DNA of 64,000 nucleotides, taken from Astrothelium macrocarpum (taxonomy: Eukaryota; Ascomycota; Dothideomycetes; Trypetheliales; Trypetheliaceae). The stretch's first letter is position 1. Each line of letters opens with the position of its first letter. The notes beneath the pieces were generated by a model. The model saw only the letters and a program-made list of their open reading frames with translations. It did no database searches and was not told the origin of the DNA. A program made the translations under genes and the position numbers. The DNA lies in NCBI GenBank assembly GCA_021030915.1, contig JAGEMR010000023.1, positions 1 to 64,000 of the forward strand, written 5' to 3'. This document shows positions 46,482 through 58,289 of this stretch, piece after piece.

Positions 46482-48503
46482 TGTGTTGTTGTATTTGAAA
46501 GGATGGTAATAATATGTACTGTATCAGAATGATAATGAAGGAGAGACTGGTGTGGTATAGTAAATGATAGCAAGAACCTTAATGAAGGAGAGTGGCAGAC
46601 ACTGTCTGGTTAATTTGATAATAAAAAAGGAATGACTGATGTAGGTAAAAGACAAGACGCAATCTGTAGAGATCGGAATAAACGAAAACGAGCGACCTTT
46701 GGCTGTTTATATAAAATGAAAACAGACCTTTCTGAGTGGTAGTTTGACCATCTCTCATCCCCGCAAGAAGCATTGTCCAACAGGGCCCCACCTGACCAGT
46801 GTGCTGGCTGAGCTTTGCAGGAGATGCATGCGCCTCTTGCACGCTGAGCAGGAGCCTGGCGATGGGTTGCGTTCGGGCGAGTTCGGCTGAGGCGGTTTAG
46901 GGCCACTCGTTCTGCGACACACAACACGGGAAACTCATTTTGGACATGACTGCCCTGCTGAGAGTGAGGCCAGGAGGGCATGGGTCAGCTCTAGCTGGGA
47001 GGGCAGCTTAGTCGAGGGTTGTAACCGCGAATGATAGCAAGAAGACGGGGCGGTGTTGTGCAGTAGTTTTGAAACGTCGTCGACGACTGCTCCGGCCGCT
47101 AAGCAATCGCCAGCTAATCGGCAGGAGATCCTGACTGCGGGTACTGACCGTGGCAGCAGGATGGAACAGGGATGAAAGAACATTGCGGAAGTCTCAGGGT
47201 CTTCTAGCTCAGACTCCCACAGCCCGCCAGCCTGAGAGGTGAAGGGAGTCATCTGCGGAGGAAACAATGGTCCGATCCGTCGGCCAGCACCGAGGCAAAA
47301 GTTTGGCTGCTTTGGAGGACTGCAAGGCGGGAGCGCCGTGCGATCTGGTGCTGTGAGTGGCTACTGCGTAGATTGCAGTGTGCAGCGGGCCGACTTGATG
47401 GTTGCGAATCAGAAGGCCGCCGTTCCTGGACATGGTGGCCCTCTCGGTCGGCTGGAGCAAGTTGGGCAGTGTTGGCGACCGACCAAGCACTGATATTGGC
47501 TGCGCAACTTCTTCATCCTTCGTCCGGTCAGGAGAAAGCTCGACACCCCCTTGACGCCTCCCCGCCTCTTATGAGCCTCTCGGCCACCTGCTGTGTTGAG
47601 ATAGTGCTCCGTCTGCGCGCCACCTGATGTTACTTCTTACTAGTCGGCGGTAGAGATGAACCGCGTGCGTGATTTTCCACCTGCAATTTGCGCGGGGCGG
47701 CGTCTCTCGTTTCTGGCGCTCATCTGCGAAGGTCGTCTGCCTTGCCCGGATTTTGCAATGGCCGTGGCTCTTAGCCTGGCTCAGGATCCTTTGAGGCTCA
47801 GAAAGTCAGGACCGGTTTACGTGACGTGCATAAGGCCGAAACTGGCTAACCACTTCTTTCTATTTCTTAAATGAGTTGGAAATCCTTATCGATTCAATTA
47901 GCTTATTGAGGCAAGCACTATGCACATCCCAATAGCACTCCACACAAGACTAATGTAGGAACCTCTGAAGCCACTGTAGACGAAATGCTTTTCAACTCAT
48001 GTCCAGACTTCACCATCGCACAGGTTTGAAGTCTGTCTGCAGCCAAGCTCGGTACCACCGTGCCATGCGAAGTGTGTGATCACGCGCCCTCGGCTCCTAC
48101 ATAAGTCACAGTGCATAAGGTATGTATGCTTGCAAAGGATCCGGCGCAAAGTCAGCAAGTAAACATTAATCGCGAAAAATTCGACCACTGCTTTTGACCG
48201 AAGTCGCGCCTGCTAGCTCATCTAACACGTTGTCATTGGTATGACCGAGGCCCTCCTTGTTCTGAGTCTGTACGTAAGCACCTAAGCACCAAAGCAACAT
48301 CCACGGGTCGTAGCGCATGAAGCATTTCTTACGTATCCGCACAACTCGTGGTTACATATACCGCTATTTTAGCAGCCCAAAAGTCATCTGTGGTAAGCTC
48401 GTTCTCTAGCAATGGCGCGTCTTACTCCGCGAAATCTCCATTCCCGGAAGCAAATCCCGAAGCCACTGAAGAAAAAACACATGTTTTCGCATCTTGTGAT
48501 AGT
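46482..48503. other. Gene-poor 2-kb region
   Basis: Long upstream region of the GH16 gene, then relatively GC-rich sequence (about 46750-47850) with short frames on both strands and no motif, then the 3' flank of the Wss1-type gene. Nothing supportable was found. Confidence 0.45.
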
Positions 48504-49967
48504 TTATCCCTTGGCAAGACTTTTTGGCGCACCACACGCACCGCAAATGCCACAGTCTCCAGCATTTACGTACGAGCCTTCGCGACAAGCGAGGCTTTGG
48601 CAGCGCCAATGGTTCGGCAATTTGTTAGTATCCAGGACATTTGCGCATGCTGCACACGTCAAAGAGCTCGGTTCGTTTTCGAGCGAACAGACTGTACAGA
48701 TGTCGTGGCCATTACTCGCATTTGCGCCAATTTCATCCTTAGCATCTGGTTTGTTCTGCTGGGTTTTGAGCCGGGCATCCCTCATTGATTGCTGCGAAAG
48801 CATCAAGCGCTCATGCGGTTTGGAGACGGCATCTCGATGACCAACTTCGTAATTCGACATGTTGCTATACTCTTTAACCGCCTGAGCCGCTAGCTGATCG
48901 CCTTCGCTCTTTATTGCCAAGTCACCTGTTTGCTCTTTTGAAGTAGCCTGTGGTTTATCATTTGCACGTGGTAGTGACTTCCATCCGTCCAGATCATGAA
49001 GCTCATCAAGTTCCCGCTTGACATTGATATCATCCTTGTCCTCGTCCTCGCAAATTTTGAACATGCGACGTCCTTCCTGATCCAGCATTCTCTGGCCATC
49101 GATATCCAAAGCTGGTCGATCAGAAGTGTCCTCCTCGTCATTTTCAGGCTCCGTATAAACTGTACTATCCTCTGACTCGTGCCCGTCTTGCTCTTGCTGC
49201 AACTGGTCTTCCTTTTTGGATTGATCGAACCTTGCTAACGCGGCAGCTGCTCGCAATTCTCTTCCTCTCTTGCTTTTCGCCACGCGCGGTTTGCCACTCT
49301 GAACCTTTCCTTTCTCTAGCATCGTCCTCGCGCCTTCGTCATCTCCCAGCGCAATACCACCTTCCCCAAACTTCCTGCGTATCCGCTTCTGCTGCCGCTC
49401 GGTATAGCTCTCTTTCGGTTTCTCTGTCCTCTTCCTCTTCCTGCCTCCACTCCTAAATGTCCCTCCACACAAACTTCTCGGTTCCTCCCATGAATCCATC
49501 ATTCTATCCGTCTCATATTCTCCTGCCAACACTGTCCGGCCTCGACTCCAGAACCCATCCCCCGTATACCCTTTACCCCACAAGTCTCTCAACTCCTGCG
49601 CATAGGCGTTGCGCACGCCCCAGAAATACCTGCTATGATTCATCTGCTTACAGTGTGCCAGTTCGTGAATCATGACCATTTGTACACTACGAAACGGTAG
49701 CCAGTCACCTCCGCGTGTCTTCAATACCAGCTGGATGACTTCGCCGGCGTTGAAGTTGCGGCCCACAAATTCTGGGTTAGGCGGGTATTCTTCAAGCGCC
49801 ATGACGGCGATGTGGTTGGCTTTCATGATAGGATAGACAATGGCGGCGATGCGTTCGAGGAAGTCCTGGGCAAGGTGCGACGTTGGGCTGGCCAGAGGTT
49901 TGATGAAGTTAATGTAGCCATTGGGACTTTGCGTGCGCTCGTTTAGACGCTGGATGCCGAGGACCAT
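48504..49967 (-). CDS. WSS1: WLM-domain metalloprotease, Wss1 type
   Basis: Single exon, 487 aa from ATG. The N-terminal WLM domain contains HELAHCKQMNH (His101, Glu102, His105, His111), the metzincin-like HExxHxxxxxH zinc site, within VQMVMIHELAHCKQMNHSRY. Then comes GKGYTGDGFWSRGR, a conserved Wss1 segment. A long charged disordered linker follows. The C-terminus has two zinc-finger-like units: CTVCSLENEPSSLTCAAC (RanBP2 type) and a second CxxC-rich unit ending CGICGACGAPK. Wss1 cleaves DNA-protein crosslinks and works with SUMO and Cdc48 in yeast. This is the second crosslink-protease family in the window. Confidence 0.93.
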   Translation of the reverse strand: MVLGIQRLNERTQSPNGYINFIKPLASPTSHLAQDFLERIAAIVYPIMKANHIAVMALEEYPPNPEFVGRNFNAGEVIQLVLKTRGGDWLPFRSVQMVMIHELAHCKQMNHSRYFWGVRNAYAQELRDLWGKGYTGDGFWSRGRTVLAGEYETDRMMDSWEEPRSLCGGTFRSGGRKRKRTEKPKESYTERQQKRIRRKFGEGGIALGDDEGARTMLEKGKVQSGKPRVAKSKRGRELRAAAALARFDQSKKEDQLQQEQDGHESEDSTVYTEPENDEEDTSDRPALDIDGQRMLDQEGRRMFKICEDEDKDDINVKRELDELHDLDGWKSLPRANDKPQATSKEQTGDLAIKSEGDQLAAQAVKEYSNMSNYEVGHRDAVSKPHERLMLSQQSMRDARLKTQQNKPDAKDEIGANASNGHDICTVCSLENEPSSLTCAACANVLDTNKLPNHWRCQSLACREGSYVNAGDCGICGACGAPKSLAKG

Positions 49968-50582
49968 TGTGTAGCCTTTTCAAGGACCCATGGGTACAAT
50001 GACGAACAACTCACTGAGATCTGAGTGCGCCCTTGGTGGTGTGATTGGCACCGACTGTCAAGCGCTGGGTAAAGTTCGGGTTGGTAGAGGCGGGACATGA
50101 ATGACGAAATGCCTGGGAATCATAATCGCGAAGCTCTCACGAAAGCACGTGCTCCTGTACACCAATTTACTGAGAGAAAGAGACTTGACTTTACTCAGAT
50201 TTACTTCAAGAACCCTTTTTGACGTTTGGCTTCCCTCAATGACAGGTACTCCCCCTGAACCATCCACCGCGTTTCTGCTGCATCGCCTTGACAAGTCTTG
50301 ATAAGTTCTTTAAGTATCTAATTCGCAAGAACGTTATTGTAATATTCAGCAACACAGTAATACTGAATATCCATGTTGCGCATCTAAAATAGTCCAAAGC
50401 ATGCTGCAAGCATCCCGCCAGAGTAGTGCACTCATTTCCACCCTTCGTGCTAGCCATCTATAGCGCCACAACCGAACGACTCCGATGTACAGACTCTTCT
50501 ACAGACAAATCGGCACCACAGTGCATCCGTGATTCCCAAACCAATGCCACCAAATGCAAGAGGCTAAACAACGACGTCGCTG
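49968..50582. other. Promoter of Wss1-type gene and 3' flank of OSBP gene
   Basis: 615 bp between two minus-strand genes, without another supportable gene. Confidence 0.5.
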
Positions 50583-52366
50583 TCAAGCCCCAGTCTCGCC
50601 AGCCTCCGTAAGATGCCAGTTTCGTTCGTGCATTCTTTTCAGAACGTCCTTGCCCTCCTCCGTCAACTGGGGTCTACCGTTCGGACCCAGAGGATCTGTG
50701 AAGAACCTTGGCTGCCATACAGCATTTCGAACATCTCGCTCCGCGGCCTTATCGCGCTGACGCTGCTCAATTTGCTGCTTAAGATTGGTGGCCTCGTTGT
50801 AGCGTTTGTCCATGATTGCTTCCGTGACGTCATGCCAGAATCGGCGTGATTCGTTGGGGAGTTGGTCTTCTTCTGGTGGAACGAGTTTTGGAATGGGCAG
50901 CAACTCATTCACATCTATGAGAACGAACTTTTCCTAGAAAAGATATCAGCACAGGCATATCGAAGGGACGAAAATCAAGGGGCGCGTACCTCGGATTTGA
51001 CGGTCGGTTTGCTCCCCAGTGTATAATAGATTTTGTCGTGCCAACACCCATCAATTCTCGCTAGCACATCCTTGTCCGGCACATCTCTGATCTTCTGCTT
51101 GTTGTCGTTGCTGGGATCATATTTGAAGACGACTCCCTCAACCTTGTTCTGTATTTTCCCAAGCCAGCTCTCCTCCATATACTGCAAAAGTACCTTGATC
51201 TTCGTCTGAGGGCACCTCACCATCGCAACGTCCGAGACTGTCACATACAGCGAGCCTATATGGTATCAATTCACAGCTCATGTGCAAAACGCTGGCTTGT
51301 ATACACACCTCGGAGAAAGCCTCCCAAGTGGGCCGCTGGATGCGTTAATCGATATTCTTCATTATCCCTTGAACTGATTGTTATGAAGATGCCCTCATTG
51401 TACTGGCCTGGTATGACTTTCACGCTTGTCCCGGTAAATTTTGCGCTCAATTGATCAAACCCTTGAGCGCTAATGCCTTTCTCCATACAATCCACCCAAT
51501 ACGCGGAGACTGGCGGATGATGCGATGTTTGCTCAGTAAGGAATGATACCATTATGGGGTTATTCTTTCTATCGCTTGTAGTGGACGGGTTTGATTCCTC
51601 GGCTGACTTGAGGATAGGCGGAGGGGTCTCTTCAACTTCCCAATTGCACTGCGTCGGAAGGTCAGTCTGAAGTCGGCCAAAGGTTTCTTGTGAACAAACC
51701 CTGAAAAACTCGCCTAGAACCGAATTGTAGGGTTTACACGGCTTTCCCTTGATGTATTTCTGGAACCTTTGTCAACAGATTTCCATGACGATCTCTTTGA
51801 TACGCACGAGGTCCTTGGTGAACCAAAATCGCAGCGTTCGTAGCATACGTTCAAGCGGATCGTCTGCATCCGGAATGCTGCGCTCAGGTCAGCTCGAGCA
51901 GCCATGACCGACAAGCAATCCCAGACCTAACAAATGTTTCCGGTCGCTCCAAGTATTGCCAATACTCTGTCTGTTCTTAGCCTGAATCAAATTTACTAAA
52001 GTTGTTTGTAGATTGGGACGATACCGAGGTTTGGTATGGGCTCCATCAATTGTGCAGGCAATGAGAATCGCACGGCGGCCATGTCAGAGACGCCAATGAA
52101 ACTGCAAGGTACAACCATTAGCCAGACCTGCAAGGCTGCGCATTGTCGCGGAGACGATCGCACAAGGGAATGGCATACCGTTTAAGAATACTGAGGAATG
52201 TCTTCAGTTTCGAGCTGTCTGAAGGTGTATTTTCTCCAGCATTGGTTGGGAGTGATTTTGCAGGAGTGCCCTCCCGGGAATGCTCGCGAGAAGTTTGTGA
52301 AGACGACACTGCAGAGGGTGTCGGTTCCCTCGAAGTTCTCATGGATGCCGAAGATGAAGACGCCAT
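50583..52366 (-). CDS. Oxysterol-binding protein (ORP/OSH family)
   Basis: Eight exons were reconstructed: 52366-52179, 52101-52025, 51966-51927, 51877-51808, 51759-51700, 51648-51309, 51255-50990, 50933-50583, giving about 463 aa with consistent phase. The lipid-transfer core includes RFSLPAQLMEPIPNL, then FWFTKDLKYIKGKPCKPYNS and the signature EQTSHHPPVSAYW. The C-terminal part carries RFWHDVTEAI and WQPRFF, usual for the family. No PH, ankyrin or FFAT module is seen, so it is a short ORP. These proteins move sterols or phosphoinositides between membranes. Several introns are tiny and one (51699-51649) is 51 nt, in frame and stop-free, so automatic models may retain it. Confidence 0.88.
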
Positions 52367-53260
52367 ACTGCTAGATTCTGATCACTGACGACGATTCTGT
52401 AATTCGAAGTGGGCTTTGTTGAGGCCTTTGTGGGCGAAAGCCCCAGCCGTTGTCTGGTATTCCAATTGCGCCTGTGGGATTTCCGGTGCAACAAGAAAAA
52501 AAATCAGTGCGGAAAAATCGGACCAACACTGAAATAGTCGGAACTCAACAGAAAGAGTGAGGGACTGAATGCAAGCGTGGCGGCAGTTTTTGAAGATGAG
52601 AGCTCGGCGAGAGCTCAAAACGCGTGACGTCGCTGCCCACGAATACCTGCAGAGTCGACGCCACAACTCAGGCAGTTTGTTTGTAAAGTATTTTAAGACA
52701 ACGTTCTCACCCACCAGAACAGAAAAATGACCTGGGTTTTCACACACGACCACGTCAAATACTGCTATCTTTTGTAGCAGTCTGGGAGCGAATGGCTCGG
52801 AACTGTGAGCATATCCTGCACGTGGCAGCTGGCTCCTTTGATCGTGTGCCAAAACCTCGAGTGCTTCAGGGCCAATCAAGCCGGCACGATGTCGCGGTCG
52901 TCGTCTTGATCATGCGGAGACCCTATCTTTCACGCGGATTAACAAAGGAGCAGAATGCTACAATTCGGGGTCCCTCAGCGAAAATGAGGCGAGAAATTCC
53001 GTACCACTATTAAACGCGCGCAACGCAGTGATGTACCTACCAAATGTTCTGAGGGGCCCCCGAGTGTAGCAGCCCACTTTCCTATATCTTGAAATTTTGG
53101 ACGCTCAAGACTCACTTATTTTCTAAGGCGATGGCTGATTAAGAGATGAATGGGATCATCTCCGATACACTATTCCCAGCTTATGTATAATCATGATTTT
53201 GAATTCACTTTTTACTTGTACAGGGGTATCATACAATCAGGAAAACCTCATGCAGGTTTG
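52367..53260. other. Promoter of OSBP gene and 3' flank of palB
   Basis: About 900 bp. A minus-strand 165-codon frame (52382-52879) exists but shows no motif and lies directly upstream of the OSBP start, so it is treated as chance. Confidence 0.45.
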
Positions 53261-55953
53261 TCAATTCCAAACCTGCCAACTACCCAACGATATCCCATCT
53301 GGGATATCAGTAAACGTCTCAACATCGAACACCTCGTTAGCGAGGTGCTCCCCCGTCCGCTCCAGGATGAGCCAGACGGTCCCATCAGACAACATCTCTG
53401 GCCAGAGATCCACGTCGTCTGTGTATGTGGTATCTACCACATCTGCGTACTGTCCAAAGTAGCTGGCCGCCAAGAGTTTTCTTGGTGGACTTCGGCCACG
53501 CTCAAGACTCATTTGTAAAAGGCTGTGCGTTTGGAGTGCTTGAGGACTGGAAGTGTGACTCGAGTCGGCTACTGGTTGCTCAAGGTCGCTACGCCTGCTG
53601 TCCCGCTTTGCGATGATGGCCAGACGCGTAAAACGCTTGGGCATGATGGGCGCAGCCATGGTCTTAGCCCCGTTCTTGAAGATAGCAAAGCTGACATGAT
53701 TTCTAAACCGATTGGTGCATTCCCCAGGTATTCTGCGAATAGAGGTTTGTGTCGTGCTGTCTATCGCGAGAAAGAAGTCGCCCGTTTGACCTGGTTCATA
53801 GGTTGAGCATATCACAGTGTACACGCCTTCGTCGAGCTCTGAAGAGAGATTCGCTGATGCGCTACCTTTACGATACTGTCCAGAGTCGACGATGATGTCT
53901 CTTCGGCTCGGCCGGCTTTTGATCCTGTCGGCTTTCTGGTCGCTATGCAAGAGCTTCACATGGATGTGAAATTTATCCGATGAACTCAAGAGAGTTATCG
54001 CAAGAGCTGCTTTCTGGGTCAAGGTGAGGGCGAATTGCGGATTCTTAACGTACGAGGGGGAATTGGTACTACCGCCAGCGGATGATTTGCTCCACGATCC
54101 CTGAATGGAGCTTGGGTATGGATACAAAGGTGGTGCCCCACCAAGCGTAATGGAAGAGCTCGAAAAGGTCGAAAGAGTGAAGTCGTACGATTTATCTTTA
54201 AAGCCTTGCTCACAGCATACGACTGTGTATGCTATGTTTGGCTCGGTTCTGAGACACAAAAGAGTCTGAGGAGAGTCAACATAAGGACCGCGCTTGATTG
54301 GGCCGTCGTCGAGATACGCCTTCGTTCCGCCATTCTGAAAGATGCACAGGCTTATAAATTCTTCTTCAGTTTTCAAATACGTGGGCCTTTCTTGAGGGGA
54401 GACACGCCGTTTTGTGCAGCTGAAATGTCTGCTCAGTAGCAACCACACCACCTGGCTGACAGTGGACTTAATTACACGTTGTGGATTCACAAGGAGACTA
54501 CCAGCTGTCCTTCTCAGACCCGTTCTCCTTTGGCTGGGATCCCATTGAAGTTGGATGTTATCCTTGTAGGGGAATATTGCAGGATCCCAATTCAAATAAA
54601 TGGATTCAAAGTATTGCATGACGCTATCCAAGTCAATCCAGAATGTACCTGGTCTTAGTCCTTTCTCCGTTTCTAAGGGATTTTGTGTTTCTTGTTTCGA
54701 CTTCAGCGATGATGTCTTGTCAGATCCAGGATTTCCACTTTTCCCGGCCTCATGTTGTGGTATACTTAGGGGGCTTGCTTTCCAGGACGCACCTTCACAC
54801 CAAGGATTTTTGAGCAGCAATAAGCGTTGGCCATCTTGTGCTCGGAGGTCTAGAACAGCGTAGTCGTGTTCTCCGGCGAGACCTACCTCGCGCTCTAATG
54901 TGCTGGACATCTTCCCAGTGCCCATGGTAATGAGGACATGTCCGTCGTTGAGGCCCTTGAGCATGCGATCCCACAGCGTGCTTAGATCTGTTTCATCACT
55001 ATGCAAGAAAATCTGTTGAGGTATCCATCCGGTCAAAATCCACAAATCGGTTCCGGAATTACTTCCAGGGAAATCGTAGCCGCCCCATAACTTCAGATAA
55101 GCCTTTTCTACAAGCGCTGGCCACAGAAGCGCTGGATTATTACGATCAACGACATGTATAGTCCGATGTGTCTTTGAAACAGGAAGGCGATCGTCGATCA
55201 CGACTACTCTGTCATGTCCGTTAAAGTTGAGTCTGACAATGTACTTCCCATTCGAGGATATTTGAGGCATTCCTGACTGGTCATCGGAGGGATATATCCG
55301 TGAGGGAATTATTCTTGCATGACCTCGGCCTGTCCTAGCAGAGTCAGCACAGAGGGAAGCTACAACAGAGCAATCCGTAGTCGCGTCTTGGACAAGATCG
55401 ACTTCACTCTCCACATCCATCGATGGCTCTGCTCCTTGGCTATGCTCTCGGGACCAAGTTGGCGGTGGTAATGCTTCAGAAGCACGTTTCCATCCTTCGA
55501 AAACGCGCAGCTGCGAGTTCGACAGCCCAAGCTCGAAGGAATCGGTAAATGCTTCTTGGCCGGGCTGTAGCTCGAAGTAGCTGGGATGGGGAGAGAACGA
55601 CCATGGCGGGAAAGGCGAGACATCTGGACCTGAACTTTCATGTGTTTGAAGCTGGTCTTTCGCTGCTTTCCACTCGGGATCTTGCTTGATTTTCTCGCCT
55701 GTTTCTGTAAAATGCTGGAGCTTCTTTAAAAGTTCCGTGAACCAGCTGCTACTGCGGGCTATCTTGGCATAATCCATGCAGACATCCGCCCCTTTAATCG
55801 CCAGCTGGAGAATAGCATCTCTATCAACTGCCTGAGAGATCCGCTCCTCAATCTCCTATCCTGTGTAAATAACCGGGTCAAAAGATGAATCGAAATGCAC
55901 ACTACCTGAGTCGAAGCGCGAAATGACACGATTCCTGGTAAATCAGGCGGCAT
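53261..55953 (-). CDS. palB: Calpain-like cysteine protease PalB/Rim13
   Basis: Two exons: a 16-codon first exon (55953-55906, MPPDLPGIVSFRASTQ) and one large exon (55855-53261), separated by a 50-nt intron, giving about 880 aa. The second exon opens with an MIT-like helix (ERISQAVDRDAILQLAIKGA). The calpain core has Cys about 178 in TTDCSVVASL, His in AGEHDYAVLDLR and Asn in LLKNPWCEG, so the triad is intact. C-terminal beta-sandwich (C2-like/calpain III) regions follow. In ambient-pH signalling, PalB cleaves the PacC/Rim101 factor at the ESCRT-linked complex under alkaline conditions. Length is close to known PalB proteins. The divergent neighbour is a peroxisomal-type carrier. Confidence 0.95.
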
Positions 55954-56393
55954 CTTACTTGTTGAATGTCGCTCTCTGCGACTGCATATTGTTGTAGGTG
56001 ACGCGGGACAGAAGACGCGCCTGCCAGGCCGCGTCATTGGGTGGTGAGACCATGTGAATCCGGCAGAATCATGCAGCGTCCGACCGCCTTCGCCAATCTT
56101 CGACTTTACCTCGGCTTGGACCGGGCCAGAGTTGAGATAGCTGAATCTCTATCGGCCGGTGGTATTACACCATGGAGCTTGCTCCGCTATTTACCTAACC
56201 ACTACTATACTCCCTTTGGGTTGGGCGGTACCGAAATTTCTCGCCATGATCAGGAGGTAGAACATTGGTATTCTCTCATTGATCTATCACGCCAAATCCG
56301 CCTTCTCGGATCTTGATATCCCCGTCTCTTGTTCAAACGAAACGGGCGATATCTCTGGGATAGTCTTGGCCATATCTGTACACGCATCGTACC
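55954..56393. promoter_or_regulatory. Divergent promoter, palB / carrier
   Basis: 440 bp between two divergent genes. It contains two hexamers that fit the PacC consensus GCCARG: GCCAGG at 56023-56028 (+) and GCCAAG on the minus strand at 56365-56370. Such hexamers are common by chance, so control of palB by PacC is only a possibility. Confidence 0.35.
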
Positions 56394-57482
56394 ATGGCGG
56401 CGCAATCAAAAGACCTCCCCCCATGGGGCTACGCTGTTGCCGGCTCTGCAGGTGCTGTTCTCGCAAATGCCCTTGTATATCCGCTTGATATGTAAGTCAA
56501 CGTCCGCATTTTCTGATTTTAGTAATCCTAAACGTAATGCAGAGTAAAAACGCGTCTGCAAGTGCAGATGAAGCGTAAACCTGGCGATGTAGCCACTACT
56601 ACAACCCATCAACACTACGAGTCAACGCTTCATGCAATTTCTACCATTATCGAACATGAAGGTCTACACGGTCTGTATGCCGGTATGGCCGGTTCCCTTA
56701 TCGGGGTTGCTTCGACAAATTTCGCCTATTTCTACTGGTATACCGTTGTCCGGGAACTGTACCTCAAATACGCCCAGACACAGAAGCCAGGAACTGCAGT
56801 TGAGCTATCACTTGGGGCTGTCGCCGGTGCACTCGCGCAATTATTTACGATACCAGTTGCGGTCGTCACCACTCGTCAGCAAACGCAACCGAAAGGGGAG
56901 AAGAAAGGGCTTATCGACACAGCCAAAGAAGTCATTGAGAGTGAGGATGGATGGACAGGGCTGTGGCGGGGATTGAAAGCCAGTCTGGTTTTGGTCGTTA
57001 ATCCTGCAATCACGTATGGCGCATACCAGAGACTCAAAGAAACTCTGTTCCCAGGAAAGGCGAATTTAAGGCCGTGGGAAGCATTTATCCTGGGATCCGC
57101 ATCTAAGGCTTTGGCTACAATCGCTACCCAACCTCTCATCGTCGCCAAGGTCGGTCTCCAGTCTCGCCCACCTCCAGCACGAGAAGGCAAGCCTTTCAAA
57201 TCATTTATTGAAGTCATGGCCTACATTGTGCAACACGAAGGACCACTGGCACTCTTCAAGGGTATCGCGCCTCAAATCCTGAAGGGTCTTCTGGTCCAAG
57301 GCTTCTTGATGATGACCAAAGAAAGAATGGAGCTCCTCTTCGTTCTTTTGTTCAGATACGTGCGGAAGGTCAGGGCAGAGAAGTTACAAAAAATCATCGA
57401 CTCGGCTGCCGAAAAAGGAAAAGAAGCCGCAGATGCTGCGGCGCAGCAAGCAAAGAAGATTGCACCTGTAACCGCCAAATAG
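56394..57482 (+). CDS. ANT1: Peroxisomal adenine-nucleotide-type carrier (SLC25)
   Basis: Two exons (56394-56491, 56543-57482) with a 51-nt intron give about 345 aa. Three mitochondrial-carrier repeats are visible. The first has the canonical YPLDIVKTRLQ, spliced across the intron; the second is degenerate (IPVAVVTTRQQ); the third is QPLIVAKVGLQ. This pattern, with FAYFYWYTVVREL after repeat one, fits the PMP47/ANT1/SLC25A17 group, which imports ATP into peroxisomes for fatty-acid activation, rather than the ADP/ATP carriers of mitochondria. A long basic/Ala-rich C-terminal tail (EKGKEAADAAAQQAKK) is extra. Location is inferred from homology. Confidence 0.85.
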
Positions 57483-57795
57483 GGGTCTGCAAAGATGGCA
57501 GGCATGAATGCAGCTTGTTTGATTATCTAGCAGCGGCGAATGGAGTCAAGAGGATAGATTTCCAGTTTTGGATTAGATGCAAGCATATGTACACAAATCG
57601 GACTGCAAATTGCATTTTAAATCTCCACAAGTCGTCAATGACAATCTCTGTTTTGGCTTGACTAGACCTTCCTTGCCGTTTTGGCCCCCTTATAAATAAT
57701 CGATTCTTGGTAACTCATTTTAGGGTATCATTTGTGACAAGATCTCCATTCGAAAATGTTTAATGGCGTCCGCTGTAATTGCTCTCCTTTTCTAT
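57483..57795. other. Convergent 3' region
   Basis: 313 bp between the stop codons of two convergent genes; it must hold both polyadenylation sites. No further gene. Confidence 0.5.
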
Positions 57796-58289
57796 TTATT
57801 TCTTTTTGGACACGTCCAATACTTTATCTTCCAACGTTTTCACGTATCCTTCTATCCGTTGTACGGCTGCTTGCAATGCCTGTGATCATTTGTTAGCCGC
57901 GAATCAGGCAGGTATAGGAGACCGTTGTTGTCTGGATGAATCCCATACATAGATATCCTCTGTCAACAAATCGTTTGACACTTTGTATTCACTCAGAACG
58001 TAATAGTAAAGCCCACCACCTGATAGTACCGAGCCGAGCAGGAAACCGAATAGACTATAAGGAAGTGTCAATTATAAGGTTCTCCAAGATCTGAGGTCAT
58101 TTGTCGGGCTCACCTCCCACGAAAGGCTCCAATGGGCTTTCGAGTAGGTAATGCTTGGCCAGGTGTCTCCATTACTCGACGTGAGCTTTGGAATTGTCGT
58201 GTGCCGCGGATGAGGGAGGACGATGGGGAGGAAAAGATGCGGGATGCAAAGGGCGCAAGAGCGCGTTGGGAGAAGGTACGCGAAGCCAT
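57796..58289 (-). CDS. Small mitochondrial-type single-pass protein
   Basis: Three short exons (58289-58114, 58054-57949, 57879-57796) with introns of 59 and 69 nt give about 121 aa; no single frame reveals it. The N-terminus MASRTFSQRALAPFASRIFS is Arg/Ser/Ala-rich without acidic residues, a typical mitochondrial presequence. One hydrophobic segment (LFGFLLGSVLSGGGLYYYVL) follows at about residues 60-79, then a charged helix ending VKTLEDKVLDVSKKK. Phases agree at both junctions. I do not know a named family; an inner-membrane protein with a short coiled coil is the best guess. It is tail-to-tail with the carrier gene. Confidence 0.75.

Noticed and set aside
46750..47850. GC-rich region considered as a possible gene or CpG-like element
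   Set aside because: Frames are short on all strands, without start-splice-stop consistency or motif.
52382..52879. 165-codon minus-strand frame upstream of the OSBP gene
   Set aside because: No motif; occupies the OSBP promoter; it ends just before the OSBP start and the OSBP protein is complete without it.
55759..56037. 92-codon minus-strand frame at the palB 5' end
   Set aside because: It is an out-of-frame read-through of palB exon 1, intron and exon 2; the spliced model explains the sequence better.
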